From the NCBI RefSeq assembly GCF_947498635.1, contig NZ_CANMKV010000027.1:1-58368 (forward strand): a DNA stretch of 58,368 bases, in the 5' to 3' direction. How positions within the stretch are numbered: position 1 is the first letter of the stretch; every line of letters starts with the position of its first letter. The DNA is from an uncultured Microbulbifer sp. Its GTDB lineage: Bacteria > Pseudomonadota > Gammaproteobacteria > Pseudomonadales > Cellvibrionaceae. The notes beneath the pieces were generated by a model. It was not told the origin of the DNA and searched no databases. It saw nothing but the letters and a program-made list of their open reading frames with translations. Made by a program: the position numbers and the translations under genes. Positions 9,219 through 17,903 of this stretch are shown here, piece by piece.

Positions 9219-10157
9219 GTGATTAAACGTCTCTTATTCGGTGTGGTTAGTGTGTTGCTGTCACAGCTAGGGGTAGCAGCAGAAATTATTCCTGCCCAAA
9301 AGTTAAATCATTACTGGGTGGATGCCAGTGCGGGATTAAGTCTCTCCGGGTTAAGTTTTTGCAACGGTAAGCTTCTTACTGTTTCAGACAAAAAATCTCA
9401 GGAAATTTACCAGATTGTATTAAAGGGTACGCACGCCAGACTTGAGACGTATTTAACTCTATCTGGGTTGAGTGTTCCAAAGAAAGATAGGCCAAGAAAT
9501 TTATGGTATTTTCTGCTGGACCTTACTCGGCCAGCAGTGGCGATGGACTTTGAAGCAATCAGCTGTGCAGGTAATACCTTTTACCTGTTGAGCGAACGCT
9601 ATAACCGTATTGCCGAAGTAGATATTCAGGGGAGGGGGCATTGGCTGGAAAATATGTGGTCGGCTAAAGCTAAAGCCCAGGGTTATATGCAAGGGTACAA
9701 CCTCTCAGGTGTGGGTTTGCAGAAAGTTGGAGATAATTTTTGGATGGTACTAGAGCGAGATCCCCGCGCGTTGGTAAAGCTTGACGCCAAGGGGGGGGTA
9801 CAAATTTTCACGCCGCCGCCAGTTGCAGGACTGAATTTTCGTGGGCAACCTGAAAATTTAGCGGGCCTCGATTACTATAACGGTGCTTTGTTTACCTTGG
9901 AGCCGAATGGGCACGCTGTGTGTCGGAGGGTGTTACCAAGCTTGAAAGCGAAGTGGTGCCTGGATTATTGGGAGCATGAAAATTCCTCTGAACTTGGCTA
10001 CGAAGTTTCTCGTACTGGGGGAAAAGGCGATGGTTTGGCGGTGGGCGATCTGGGCATTTTTATTGTATTTGATAATGATAATATTAGCCGTATTCACGAT
10101 CCCCAAGACCGCCGTGCGCTCCTGTTACACCTGGCTTTTCCGGAGGGAGTAGATTAG
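9219..10157 (+). CDS. Secreted phytase-like/SdiA-regulated beta-propeller protein (copy 2)
   Basis: A 312-residue paralog of the gene at 7708, colinear along its length: signal peptide ending GVAAEI, then HYWVDASAGLSLSGLSFCNG, DFEAISCAGNTFYLLSERYN, ENLAGLDYYNGALFTLE and a final block ending ALLLHLAFPE. It also uses a GTG start. Cysteine positions match the first copy. Codon use is more AT-rich than in copy 1, so the duplication is probably not recent. Its stop codon directly abuts the GTG start of the next gene, so the uracil-DNA glycosylase family gene is probably translated from the same message. Confidence 0.75.
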   Translation: MIKRLLFGVVSVLLSQLGVAAEIIPAQKLNHYWVDASAGLSLSGLSFCNGKLLTVSDKKSQEIYQIVLKGTHARLETYLTLSGLSVPKKDRPRNLWYFLLDLTRPAVAMDFEAISCAGNTFYLLSERYNRIAEVDIQGRGHWLENMWSAKAKAQGYMQGYNLSGVGLQKVGDNFWMVLERDPRALVKLDAKGGVQIFTPPPVAGLNFRGQPENLAGLDYYNGALFTLEPNGHAVCRRVLPSLKAKWCLDYWEHENSSELGYEVSRTGGKGDGLAVGDLGIFIVFDNDNISRIHDPQDRRALLLHLAFPEGVD

Positions 10158-10751
10158 GTGGCAGCCGAGAAGTTACCAGTACTGTTGGAAGAAATACGTG
10201 CTTGCCGACTATGTGAGGATCATTTACCGCTGGGACCCAATCCGGTACTGCGTGCAGCAGCATCGGCTCGTATATTGATTGTTGGTCAGGCGCCAGGCAC
10301 CAAGGTTCATACCACGAATATCCCCTGGAACGATCCGTCCGGTGACCGCTTGCGTAAATGGCTTTCGATAGGCCGCGATACTTTTTACGATGAGTCGCGA
10401 ATTGCCATTATTCCCATGGGGTTTTGTTATCCCGGTAGGGGTAAAGGAGGTGACTTGCCACCGCGGCCCGAGTGTGTCTCTACTTGGCATAATCGCTTGT
10501 TGCAGCAGCTACCCAATTTGCAACTCACCCTTTTGGTGGGACAATATGCGCAGCGCCATTACCTGCCGCACTGGTATGGTAATATTACCGAGAATATTCG
10601 TCATTACCGCGATGCTCTTCCAGCGAGGTATTTCCCCTTACCGCACCCCAGCCCACGGAATTCCTTATGGTTGCGCCGTAGGCCCTGGTTTGAAAAAGAG
10701 GTAGTGCCCGAATTGCAGAAACACGTTAAAAAGATATTGAAGGTTAAATAA
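10158..10751 (+). CDS. Uracil-DNA glycosylase family protein
   Basis: A 197-residue protein of the uracil-DNA glycosylase superfamily, distinct from Ung. Motif 1 is [13 protein letters not shown], the GDRLRKWL segment follows, and the C-terminal motif is [12 protein letters not shown], where the HPSPRN loop is the DNA-intercalating motif. An N-terminal CRLC pair recalls Fe-S family 4 enzymes, but I do not see the full four-cysteine set. GTG start immediately after the previous stop; its last base is the first base of the ung start codon, giving a TAATG junction. Two different uracil-DNA glycosylase family genes in one unit suggests a base-excision repair pair. The activity of this family is not established to my knowledge. 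Confidence 0.82.
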   Translation: MAAEKLPVLLEEIRACRLCEDHLPLGPNPVLRAAASARILIVGQAPGTKVHTTNIPWNDPSGDRLRKWLSIGRDTFYDESRIAIIPMGFCYPGRGKGGDLPPRPECVSTWHNRLLQQLPNLQLTLLVGQYAQRHYLPHWYGNITENIRHYRDALPARYFPLPHPSPRNSLWLRRRPWFEKEVVPELQKHVKKILKVK

Positions 10752-11473
10752 TGCCGGTTCCGGATAAAATCAAGATTCACCCTTCCTGGTACGATGTATT
10801 AGGCGAAGAATTTGAACAGCCCTATATGGCAGAGCTACGCAATTTTTTACGTGGAGAAAAGCAAGCCGGAAAAAAAATCTACCCCGCCGGTGGTCAGGTT
10901 TTCAATGCTTTTAATTCCACGCCTTTTGATCAGGTAAAAGTGGTTATTTTGGGGCAGGACCCCTACCATGGCGTAGGGCAGGCACACGGCTTGTGTTTTT
11001 CTGTTATGCCCGGTGTGCGTATTCCACCATCCCTGCAGAATATTTATAAAGAATTACACTCTGATATGGGAATACCCCCTGCTCATCACGGCTGCCTGCA
11101 GCCTTGGGCTGAGCAGGGTGTTTTATTGTTGAATGCTACCCTCACGGTGGAGGACAGCAAGGCCGGTGCTCACCAGGGTCGTGGTTGGGAGCAGTTTACC
11201 GATGCCGCGATCCACAAGTTGGCGGAACAGCGCGAAGGCTTAGTGTTTGTCCTGTGGGGCAGCTACGCACAGAAGAAAGGCGGTTTTATCGACCGCAAGA
11301 AGCACCTAGTACTACGCGCACCGCATCCATCGCCCCTCTCTGCCCACCGCGGTTTTTTTGGCACCAAACCTTTCTCGCAAGTTAACCATTGGTTGCAGCA
11401 GCGCGGTGAAAAGGCCATTGTGTGGGCCCTGCCGGAAGCGAATCAGTTAAAGAGAGTTTCTGTAGAGGTGTAA
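10751..11473 (+). CDS. ung: Uracil-DNA glycosylase
   Basis: Family 1 uracil-DNA glycosylase, which removes uracil from DNA to start base-excision repair. The water-activating motif [17 protein letters not shown] puts the catalytic Asp at residue 70. The GLCFSV uracil-binding strand and the C-terminal [13 protein letters not shown] loop with the catalytic His are intact. Length 240 is close to the usual 225-230. It overlaps the preceding glycosylase-family gene by one base. A weak hairpin at 11589-11610 follows, without a good T-run. Confidence 0.96.
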   Translation: MPVPDKIKIHPSWYDVLGEEFEQPYMAELRNFLRGEKQAGKKIYPAGGQVFNAFNSTPFDQVKVVILGQDPYHGVGQAHGLCFSVMPGVRIPPSLQNIYKELHSDMGIPPAHHGCLQPWAEQGVLLLNATLTVEDSKAGAHQGRGWEQFTDAAIHKLAEQREGLVFVLWGSYAQKKGGFIDRKKHLVLRAPHPSPLSAHRGFFGTKPFSQVNHWLQQRGEKAIVWALPEANQLKRVSVEV

Positions 11474-11809
11474 TAGTTCATATTTATGCAGTAAAAGCCA
11501 TTCCACAAAATGGTGTTCCGACTTACGGTCTTTATGGGCAAGTTGGGAACACTGAATCAATTGAATTTAATGGTTTTTATAAGTGTTTGAGGTTTTTTTA
11601 ATAAAACCTCTGCATTAGTGTATTTAGGTGCCTGGAAGGCGCACTCTCACAGATGGGTGACATTTAATTTTTATAAGTTGTCTACAATATTTTTAGTTTG
11701 AATTTGGGCGGCTTACCAAAAGGCGAATCTGTAGGTTTTTTTCTATCGTGAAGGGTGGTGTTGTGTAAGATTTTTTACGACATCTAACAGTTTGAGTGAG
11801 GAGGGGCCG
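11474..11809. other. Intergenic, 336 bases
   Basis: AT-rich spacer between ung and the orphan membrane-anchored gene. GAGGTTTT at 11589-11596 pairs with AAAACCTC at 11603-11610, a possible ung terminator although no T-run follows. The end carries a strong Shine-Dalgarno sequence GAGGAGGGG at about 11797-11806. No open frame of note. Confidence 0.4.
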
Positions 11810-12625
11810 GTGGAGTTGGCGTTAACCGATTTTTTTCTGGATTTTCTTTCTGCTCCATTTGTGGAGGCTCTTCTTACCGCAAGTTTTATTGGTTCTGCAG
11901 CGATTTTTAAGAAAAAATTCGATGCAAAAGCCTATAAAGATTTGTGGGATAAATTTTTTGGAGATTCTGATTCTGAAATTCATGTGGTGCTTCCTTTAAT
12001 TAAGCAGAAAACACTCTTTTCTGAAATTACTAGTACTCAAAGTCAAATCCCTGATAATGTGTTGTTTATGCCCTATGATGAATCTCTTGGTATGCAGCTT
12101 TTAAAAGACAGGGTTGAAAAAGTATATCCCAAAAGAAAGGTTATCTTCCATGATTCCCGAAATTTTGTCGGCGATCATAAGACCTTTATATGTGTTGGGG
12201 GTCCGGCCATAAATGTTGTGAGTCGTGATTTGTTGCTTACCAGGAAAATTGACTCAAAGTTTAAGGTGGATTTTCTGGGTCGCTTTGCTGTTGATGAGGT
12301 TGATGATAGTTTTTATCAGTCGAATACATTGAGGGGCTCAATTACTGAAGATTATGGGTTTATATTTTTCACGGAAAATCCTTACCATAAGGGTAGCTGT
12401 ATATGCTTGGTTTTTGGTATTTGGTCCCATGGGACTTACTCAGCAATACAGGCTTTGTGTCAGAAGGGAGTGCATTTGCCAGAGTTGGTAAGGAGCCTTA
12501 AAAACAACAATTCTTTATTTGCCGTCACTAAATCTACAGTAAGAGGGATGGTAACAGGTTTTCCATCTATAGTGAAAATAAGGAAGATAGAGGCCTCTAG
12601 CCAGATTTTGTCCGATTCAAGTTAA
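11810..12625 (+). CDS. Membrane-anchored protein of unknown function
   Basis: About 271 residues, family not recognised with certainty. A hydrophobic segment near the N-terminus (FVEALLTASFIGSAAIF) would anchor an alpha/beta domain. That domain contains FICVGGPAINVVSRDLLL, then a tract ending DYGFIFFTENPYHKG, then LVFGIWSHGTYSAIQAL. A GGPxxN motif followed by a GxxxxGTxxA motif recalls nucleotide- or ligand-binding alpha/beta folds seen in uncharacterised prokaryotic signalling proteins, but I cannot name it. The frame opens with TTG at 11792; I prefer GTG 11810 because GAGGAGGGG ends three to four bases before it. AT-rich relative to neighbours, hinting at transfer. Confidence 0.65.
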   Translation: MELALTDFFLDFLSAPFVEALLTASFIGSAAIFKKKFDAKAYKDLWDKFFGDSDSEIHVVLPLIKQKTLFSEITSTQSQIPDNVLFMPYDESLGMQLLKDRVEKVYPKRKVIFHDSRNFVGDHKTFICVGGPAINVVSRDLLLTRKIDSKFKVDFLGRFAVDEVDDSFYQSNTLRGSITEDYGFIFFTENPYHKGSCICLVFGIWSHGTYSAIQALCQKGVHLPELVRSLKNNNSLFAVTKSTVRGMVTGFPSIVKIRKIEASSQILSDSS

Positions 12626-12689
12626 GTTTTTTGTTTTAAAGTGAATTGGTGGGGCTTATCTGGTCATCTCAGCTTGGTTGCCCATATTG

Positions 12690-13610
12690 CTAAATACTCC
12701 ACTTAAACAGATTCTTTTCCTCTTTGAGGAAGTCAAGTAGCGCAGCCAATTTTTTGGGTTTGTTCAGTCCTGTGCGGTAAACGGCATGAATGTCCATTGG
12801 TGGAACATGCCAGTTTGGAAGAATATTAATTAGTAAACCTTTATCCAGCTCCTCCATAATATTATTGATGGGTAGCTGGGCAATTCCCACCCCATTGACC
12901 GCTGCATTTTTTAAAGCTGAAACATTGGCGCAAAAGAAATTTCCATTAACTGGAATGTTTATAGTCGATTGGTCAGAGGTGAGCGTCCATTCGGTATCTC
13001 CTGGGTTGAACTGGAATCTAAGGCAGTTATGGCTTACCAGCTCCTCAGGTAACTTGGGTGTTCCATGGGTGGTGAGATATTCAACGCTGGCTACCAGTAT
13101 TCGTGTGGAGCTGCCAAGTTTTCGGGAAATCAAACGCTCATCGTGGATGTCGCCAACCCGAAAGGCGAGATCAATACCTTGGGAGAAGAGATCTTCAAAG
13201 TCGTAGGTGAGATTTAAAGAGATGGTAATTTTGGGCCAGCGTTTAAGAAAGGCGGGCATAACCTTCTTGGAAAGAAATTCACCCAGGGCTGGGGGGGCTG
13301 AAATCCGGAGTAATCCCTGGACCTGCTGATCCATTACCAGCACGTCGTTTTGCATTGTTTTAAAGTCTTCCACCAGATGCAGGGCCCGTTCATAGGCAAT
13401 AGCCCCGACCTCTGTGAGTGCAACACGACGGGTAGTGCGGTCTAGTAATTTGGCCTTCAAGTGGGATTCCAACCTTGAAACCTCTTTACTGACTGTCGAC
13501 TTGGGAAGTTCTAGCTGATCTGCCACCAGGGATAGGTTCAAGGTCCTACATACGTGTACGAATACGGATAAGGTTCTAAAGCTTATTGTTTCCAAATCAC
13601 GAACATTCAT
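12690..13610 (-). CDS. LysR family transcriptional regulator
   Basis: A LysR regulator of 306 residues. The N-terminal winged helix-turn-helix includes LNLSVADQ-type sequence (LSLVADQLELPKSTVSKEVS) followed by RLESHLKAKLLDRTTRRVAL. The effector domain contains GLLRISAPPALGEFLSKKV and GIDLAFRVGDI, the CrgA/AaeR-type pattern. The frame is open to 13682, but ATG 13610 has AGGAAA directly upstream and gives a standard start, MNVRDLETISFRTL. It is divergent from the SDR gene that starts at 13695, with 84 bases between, the common layout for a LysR protein that controls its neighbour. Confidence 0.93.
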   Translation of the reverse strand: MNVRDLETISFRTLSVFVHVCRTLNLSLVADQLELPKSTVSKEVSRLESHLKAKLLDRTTRRVALTEVGAIAYERALHLVEDFKTMQNDVLVMDQQVQGLLRISAPPALGEFLSKKVMPAFLKRWPKITISLNLTYDFEDLFSQGIDLAFRVGDIHDERLISRKLGSSTRILVASVEYLTTHGTPKLPEELVSHNCLRFQFNPGDTEWTLTSDQSTINIPVNGNFFCANVSALKNAAVNGVGIAQLPINNIMEELDKGLLINILPNWHVPPMDIHAVYRTGLNKPKKLAALLDFLKEEKNLFKWSI

Positions 13611-13694
13611 TTTCCTGGGCCACAATTGTTCACATTGCTGATAATAATAAAATGCTCCTGTATTCGAAACAACCCGACTCACAGGAGATTTATC

Positions 13695-14432
13695 ATGTCG
13701 AACGATCGAATTGCACTGGTAACTGGTTCAAATAGAGGTATTGGTTTAGAGGCGGCCAAACAGCTTTCTGACCAAGGTGTCAAAGTAATCCTCTCTGGTC
13801 GGGACAGGGTCAAGCTGGAGGCAGTAAGAGCTAACTGGAGCGGCAAGGTTGCGCCTATTGATATCATTGAATTGGATGTCACCAAAGCAGAGGATCGTGC
13901 GCGGGCAGCTCAAAAGATCGCCGAACAATATGGTCGACTGGATATTCTAGTAAACAACGCCGGCGTTATAGTGGAGGGTGAGTGGGGGCAGAACAATAGT
14001 GAGACTGTCTCACAAGAAGACCTGCAAACCACCTTCGGTATCAACTTGTTTTCCCAGGTCGGACTTACACAAGAACTGCTGCCTTTGTTAAAAAAGAGTA
14101 ACGCTGGTCGTATTGTGAATGTAAGCAGTATCCTGGGCTCATTGGCGGTAAATGCCGACCAGGAATCCGGTTGGAGTGCGGTAAAGCCTTTCGCGTATAA
14201 TGCTTCAAAAGCTGCGCTAAATATGTTTACTGTTTCCTTGAGCCAAAGCCTCGCCGGCACTGGAGTTAAGGTAAACAGTGCGCACCCAGGGTGGGTGAAA
14301 ACCGATTTGGGGACCAGTGCTGCGCCTATGGATGTGACTGAAGGGGCGAAAACGGTTGTGGACCTTGCTTTGATTGAAAATGATGGCCCCACCGGACAGT
14401 TTGTTCACCTGGGTGAGGAGCAGCCTTGGTAA
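13695..14432 (+). CDS. Short-chain dehydrogenase/reductase
   Basis: A 245-residue classical SDR oxidoreductase. The Rossmann motif is ALVTGSNRGIGLEAAKQL, followed by DILVNNAGV, an Asn in the active-site helix, the catalytic Ser in VNVSSILGSL and YNASKAALNMF for the Tyr-x-x-x-Lys pair. HPGWVKTDLG is the typical post-catalytic loop. The Arg after the glycine motif favours NADP(H). The start at ATG 13695 is supported by CAGGAG at about 13682-13687; the frame is open upstream. The enzyme resembles plant carbonyl-reductase-like SDRs. The divergent LysR gene is its likely regulator. A strong terminator follows at 14469. Confidence 0.93.
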   Translation: MSNDRIALVTGSNRGIGLEAAKQLSDQGVKVILSGRDRVKLEAVRANWSGKVAPIDIIELDVTKAEDRARAAQKIAEQYGRLDILVNNAGVIVEGEWGQNNSETVSQEDLQTTFGINLFSQVGLTQELLPLLKKSNAGRIVNVSSILGSLAVNADQESGWSAVKPFAYNASKAALNMFTVSLSQSLAGTGVKVNSAHPGWVKTDLGTSAAPMDVTEGAKTVVDLALIENDGPTGQFVHLGEEQPW

Positions 14433-14468
14433 ACGGCTAGGTATTGTTTTCTTTTACAATATTTCTAG

Positions 14469-14501
14469 ATATGCCCCAGTTAAATTTGGGGCATATTTTT
14501 G
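14469..14501 (+). terminator. Intrinsic terminator after SDR gene
   Basis: ATATGCCCCA (14469-14478) pairs perfectly with TGGGGCATAT (14487-14496) around an eight-base loop and is followed by a T-run. It ends the plus-strand SDR transcript 37 bases after the stop. Confidence 0.88.
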
Positions 14502-14658
14502 TATGTAAATTACATTAAGACCCTGTTTTTGGGCTTAGATTTTGCCATTAAATAACCAGCTCCGATAAATATAAGACTGCCGGGTTCTACGGCACATCTG
14601 GGGCGTTTATGGCCGCTAAGGCGACCATAAACGTAGTGCTGTTAAGAGCCGAAGAGGG

Positions 14659-15570
14659 TTAACCTTTCCCTCGAGTTCTTGTTTTGTTGGGTTTAGCATT
14701 GTTCTCAATAAACTCTATAATCATTCCCGCAACATTTTTACTGGTTGACTCTTCTATGCCCTTTAAGCCGGGTGAGGAGTTAACTTCCATAATGAGTGGT
14801 CCTCGACTGGAGCGGAGAAGGTCAACACCACAGACATTGAGTCCCATAATGCTTGCAGCCTTTACAGCACACGCTCTTTCCGAGGGGGATAGCTTGACCA
14901 GTTTGGCCGTTCCGCCGCGATGCAGATTGGATCTAAATTCGCCTTCTGGGGCTGTTCGCTGCATCGCCGCAATTACTTTACCGCCAACCACAAAACAGCG
15001 AATATCGCTGCCCCCGGCCTCTTTAATAAATTCTTGAATAAGAATATTACTTTTTACCCCCATAAAGGCTTGGATAACACTCTCTGCCGCTTTCTTTGTT
15101 TCGGCGAGCACCACACCGATCCCTTGAGTACCCTCTAATACTTTAATTACTAGGGGGGCGCCTCCCACCTCTCTGATTAAGCCCTCTATATCGTCAGGTG
15201 AGTTGGCGAAGGCGGTAACTGGAATACCTACCCCCTTGCGTGATAGCAGCTGGATAGAGCGGAGTTTGTCCCGAGAGCGGGAAATAGCAACAGACTCATT
15301 GACACAATAAGTTCCCATCATTTCGAACTGCCGAACTACTGAAGTGCCATAGAAGGTAACTGATGAACCGATACGCGGAATCACTGCGTCAAAATCACCA
15401 GGTATAAATTCTTCATTTTTATAATGAATAGAGGGATTTTCGGTTCCCATGTCCATAAAGCAGCGGACATGGTCAATTACGCGTGCTTCATGGCCGCGTT
15501 CAATGGCTGCTTCAACAAGGCGGCGGGTAGAATACAGTTTTGGATTTCTTGATAAAATTGCTATTTTCAT
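14659..15570 (-). CDS. rimK: RimK family ATP-grasp glutamate ligase
   Basis: A 303-residue ATP-grasp ligase of the RimK type, which adds Glu residues to the C-terminus of ribosomal protein S6 in E. coli. N-terminal [18 protein letters not shown], the FDAVIPRIG segment, [17 protein letters not shown] (ATP-grasp lysine and glycine loop), [14 protein letters not shown] and [16 protein letters not shown], with the Mg-binding Glu and Asn, are all present. Length equals that of E. coli RimK (300). I do not see the RimB protease or RimA that can accompany it. The C-terminus ends in a basic tail. The S6 substrate is inferred from family. Confidence 0.93.
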   Translation of the reverse strand: MKIAILSRNPKLYSTRRLVEAAIERGHEARVIDHVRCFMDMGTENPSIHYKNEEFIPGDFDAVIPRIGSSVTFYGTSVVRQFEMMGTYCVNESVAISRSRDKLRSIQLLSRKGVGIPVTAFANSPDDIEGLIREVGGAPLVIKVLEGTQGIGVVLAETKKAAESVIQAFMGVKSNILIQEFIKEAGGSDIRCFVVGGKVIAAMQRTAPEGEFRSNLHRGGTAKLVKLSPSERACAVKAASIMGLNVCGVDLLRSSRGPLIMEVNSSPGLKGIEESTSKNVAGMIIEFIENNAKPNKTRTRGKG

Positions 15571-16191
15571 AATTTTTATTGCATGTGTGTTCAGTTTGAT
15601 TGTTGTGCAGGGAGCTTTATCCTTGCATGAGTTGTTTTCTGGCTTATGTTTTGCATTTGGTGGTAACGCAAAAATTTACATTATTTGAAGTTTCTATAGG
15701 TATTGAATACTGGTTTGTGTTGCGAGTAAATCATTGTGCAGCGGTCGGTGATGATTTGTGTAGGAGTCTGTTTAAATTTATAGCTATGCTCGATACGGGT
15801 AGTTGAGAATTGTCGATATGTGGGTACACAAATACCGGTGATACTTTTAGAGGATGAAAGTGCAATCTCAGCGGCGAGAAGTCTCACTTCAATTATTGGT
15901 TTCTCAATAAGCTGTTCGCCCTCTAGAGTGCTGAATGATGTTAGGTCAAGCAGTTGTGGGGCATTACAATGGCCCAACAACTGAACTGTAATATTGCAAA
16001 CATACCATATGTAAAGGGGCATAGACAGAATTTCGAGTGCTTTTGCTGGTTGTTCATTTCCGTCTATAGAGGGGGTGTTACGAGCAATCTGTTTCAATGT
16101 ACTAAACAAATGCTGTACTAGATAAGGTCAGTATGTACTGACCATTGGTTTGGATGAATAGCTTGAGATGCGGTTTTGGGTTGTAAGGGGG
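15571..16191. other. Intergenic, 621 bases, at most a doubtful ORF
   Basis: No supported gene. A minus-strand frame at 15681-16109 (142 codons) begins with TTG, has no Shine-Dalgarno sequence, and its product looks like no protein family. A short plus-strand frame overlaps it. The stretch may be decayed coding DNA or regulatory spacer for rimK. Confidence 0.35.
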
Positions 16192-16755
16192 CTATCGGCG
16201 AGCCTTTCCTCTTTCTGTTTGTGTACGATTTTTTTCTTTAATGTCAACGGACTTCCAGAGGGGGCGCATTAGGAGTCTGGCAAAAGCAAAGCCCACAAAA
16301 AACAGATTGCAAATATATGATAGGAAATAAGGACCGAACTCTCTTTCGAAGAATATACCTGCGGCATTTAAGGTGCTTATGATCACTACGAATGAGGCTA
16401 TGCCAAAAAGCGCATAGTACGTAAATCTCATAATGATAGAGACAAATTTAAAGTGCCTTTTCTTCCAGAGGTAGACAATAAATCCTGTCGTTGCTACTCC
16501 CATCAGGCTGCTGCTGGTTGACCAGACATATCCGGCTTCAATGTGAAAATTTAATAAGGAAAGCGAAAAAGCAGCGAGTAGAGCGCTAAATAAACTGATG
16601 TAGACAATCATGGCAAGTGAGACAACATGTCCTCGGGTGATGCTTTCTACTTTGCGTGATTGAAATGTTGCGACCATTGCTGCAAAGCCCGCCAAAATAA
16701 TGGAGACCTCTATAATGTGGAGTAGTTGTTCAATTTGTCCCGACAGTGTATTCAT
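16192..16755 (-). CDS. Multi-pass membrane protein, tandem paralog A
   Basis: A 187-residue membrane protein with about five hydrophobic segments: near 12-28, 44-68, 78-96, 108-130 and 138-160. Unknown family. It is clearly paralogous to the gene at 17013: ILAGFAAMVATFQ, VVSLAMIVYISLF and FARLLMRPLWK correspond to ILAGF-, VSLAMIIYISL- and RLLMRPLWE in that protein. A short basic tail follows the last helix. The two are separated by about 257 bases, on the same strand, so each may have its own promoter. No recognisable active site. Confidence 0.75.
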   Translation of the reverse strand: MNTLSGQIEQLLHIIEVSIILAGFAAMVATFQSRKVESITRGHVVSLAMIVYISLFSALLAAFSLSLLNFHIEAGYVWSTSSSLMGVATTGFIVYLWKKRHFKFVSIIMRFTYYALFGIASFVVIISTLNAAGIFFEREFGPYFLSYICNLFFVGFAFARLLMRPLWKSVDIKEKNRTQTERGKARR

Positions 16756-17012
16756 CTTTCGCTGTCGCCCCGAGTAGAGGTATTAAAAAGAGACGAAGTT
16801 ATCCGTGTTCAAAGGATAGTTTATGCTTTTTTATCATAGGAGCCCTCCATTTAGCATTGTGGTTCTTACAGTTTCGGCAGGGTAAGACTTTGTTTTGGGG
16901 GTTGACCTTATTGGCTTCACTGCTGTTGTCGGTTCAAAAAATGTATTTTATGTGTCTAGGGGGTGATGGTGGTCTCAGTATCTCGAGCGAAGCTATTTGA
17001 TTAGCGATTTTT

Positions 17013-17561
17013 TCATCTGACGTTAGCGCGAGGCTTGTGTAGGTTTTTCAATTCATTTTCTCTAACCACCTCCCATAGTGGGCGCATAAGTAGCCTCGAA
17101 AAGGCATAACCCACGACAAATAGATTGAAAATAAAAGAAAGGAAGTAAGGGGCAAATTCTTTATTGAAGATTATTCCGAAGGCATTTAGCAGGTTGATAA
17201 AAACCATTGTGCCAGCAAAACCAAAGAGAAGGAAGTACGTGATTTTGGCGGCAATCGATACCGACTTGAGGCGTTTTTTTTGCCAGAGATAAATGATGGA
17301 AAATGTCGTGGCTAGGCTCATGGCGGCACTGCTAGCTGACCATAAGCTTTGCTCACTGATGTCAAAATTAGATAACGCAAGAGTGAATCCGGCGAGAAGG
17401 GCATTGACTAGGCTTATATAAATAATCATTGCGAGAGATACAATTCTCCCCTTGGTTATATTTCTCCCTTTCTTGGGCTGGAGTGTACCCACAATTGCGG
17501 CAAAGCCTGCCAATACGATACAGGACTCCAGGGCGACGATAAGCTGCTCCATCTCTTTCAA
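17013..17561 (-). CDS. Multi-pass membrane protein, tandem paralog B
   Basis: A 182-residue membrane protein with the same layout as the gene at 16192 and clear sequence similarity over the whole length, most strongly in the first two helices and in the last one (YFLSFIFNLFVVGYAFSRLL). A conserved basic patch (PKKGRNITKG) lies between helices 1 and 2, probably cytoplasmic. The pair arose by tandem duplication. The function is unknown; helix count and a short loop pattern do not match a transporter family I know. Confidence 0.75.
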   Translation of the reverse strand: MKEMEQLIVALESCIVLAGFAAIVGTLQPKKGRNITKGRIVSLAMIIYISLVNALLAGFTLALSNFDISEQSLWSASSAAMSLATTFSIIYLWQKKRLKSVSIAAKITYFLLFGFAGTMVFINLLNAFGIIFNKEFAPYFLSFIFNLFVVGYAFSRLLMRPLWEVVRENELKNLHKPRANVR

Positions 17562-17903
17562 TAGCGTCTCCCTTCACGGCCGTGCCCCTAAATAGGTGTA
17601 GAAACAAGCTTAAATATTGTAGTGGTCGTGGTTGCGGTTGTGGAGAATCAGGACTCAAATTATTTTGTAGGATTTCAGGGGGCGCAAACAAAACACGGAT
17701 CAAGGAAAAGGGCGACTGAAAAGCCGCCCTTTTAGTTTTGTTTACCATGCCTAAATTGAATCGCTTTCAATTATTAAATTTCTAAGGATGGAATATTGGC
17801 TCATCGGTGCAAAGGAGTGGGTATCGGGTTTTCCGGCGCTGACTTATAGCTGATGACAGGCAACCTTTGAGCTGTACCACTTTTTTGTTTGGACTCCGAT
17901 AAT
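17562..17903. other. Intergenic, 342 bases
   Basis: Spacer between ygfZ and the membrane paralogs on the minus strand. It holds the hairpin terminator described separately; the remainder shows no gene, only a shadow frame. Confidence 0.5.
17706..17745. terminator. Bidirectional intrinsic terminator
   Basis: AAAAGGGCG (17706-17714) pairs with CGCCCTTTT (17725-17733) around a ten-base loop, with T-rich sequence on the plus side (TTTTAGTTTTG) and TTTTCC on the minus side. It lies about 170 bases beyond the ygfZ stop and would end that minus-strand transcript. Confidence 0.75.

Noticed and set aside
15681..16109. 142-codon minus-strand frame beside rimK
   Set aside because: TTG start without Shine-Dalgarno, no family resemblance, and unusual composition; kept only as part of the intergenic note. 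I also looked for a RimB-type protease and did not see one.
17368..17748. 126-codon minus-strand frame before membrane paralog B
   Set aside because: Overlaps the start of the paralog and a terminator hairpin; product is not protein-like.
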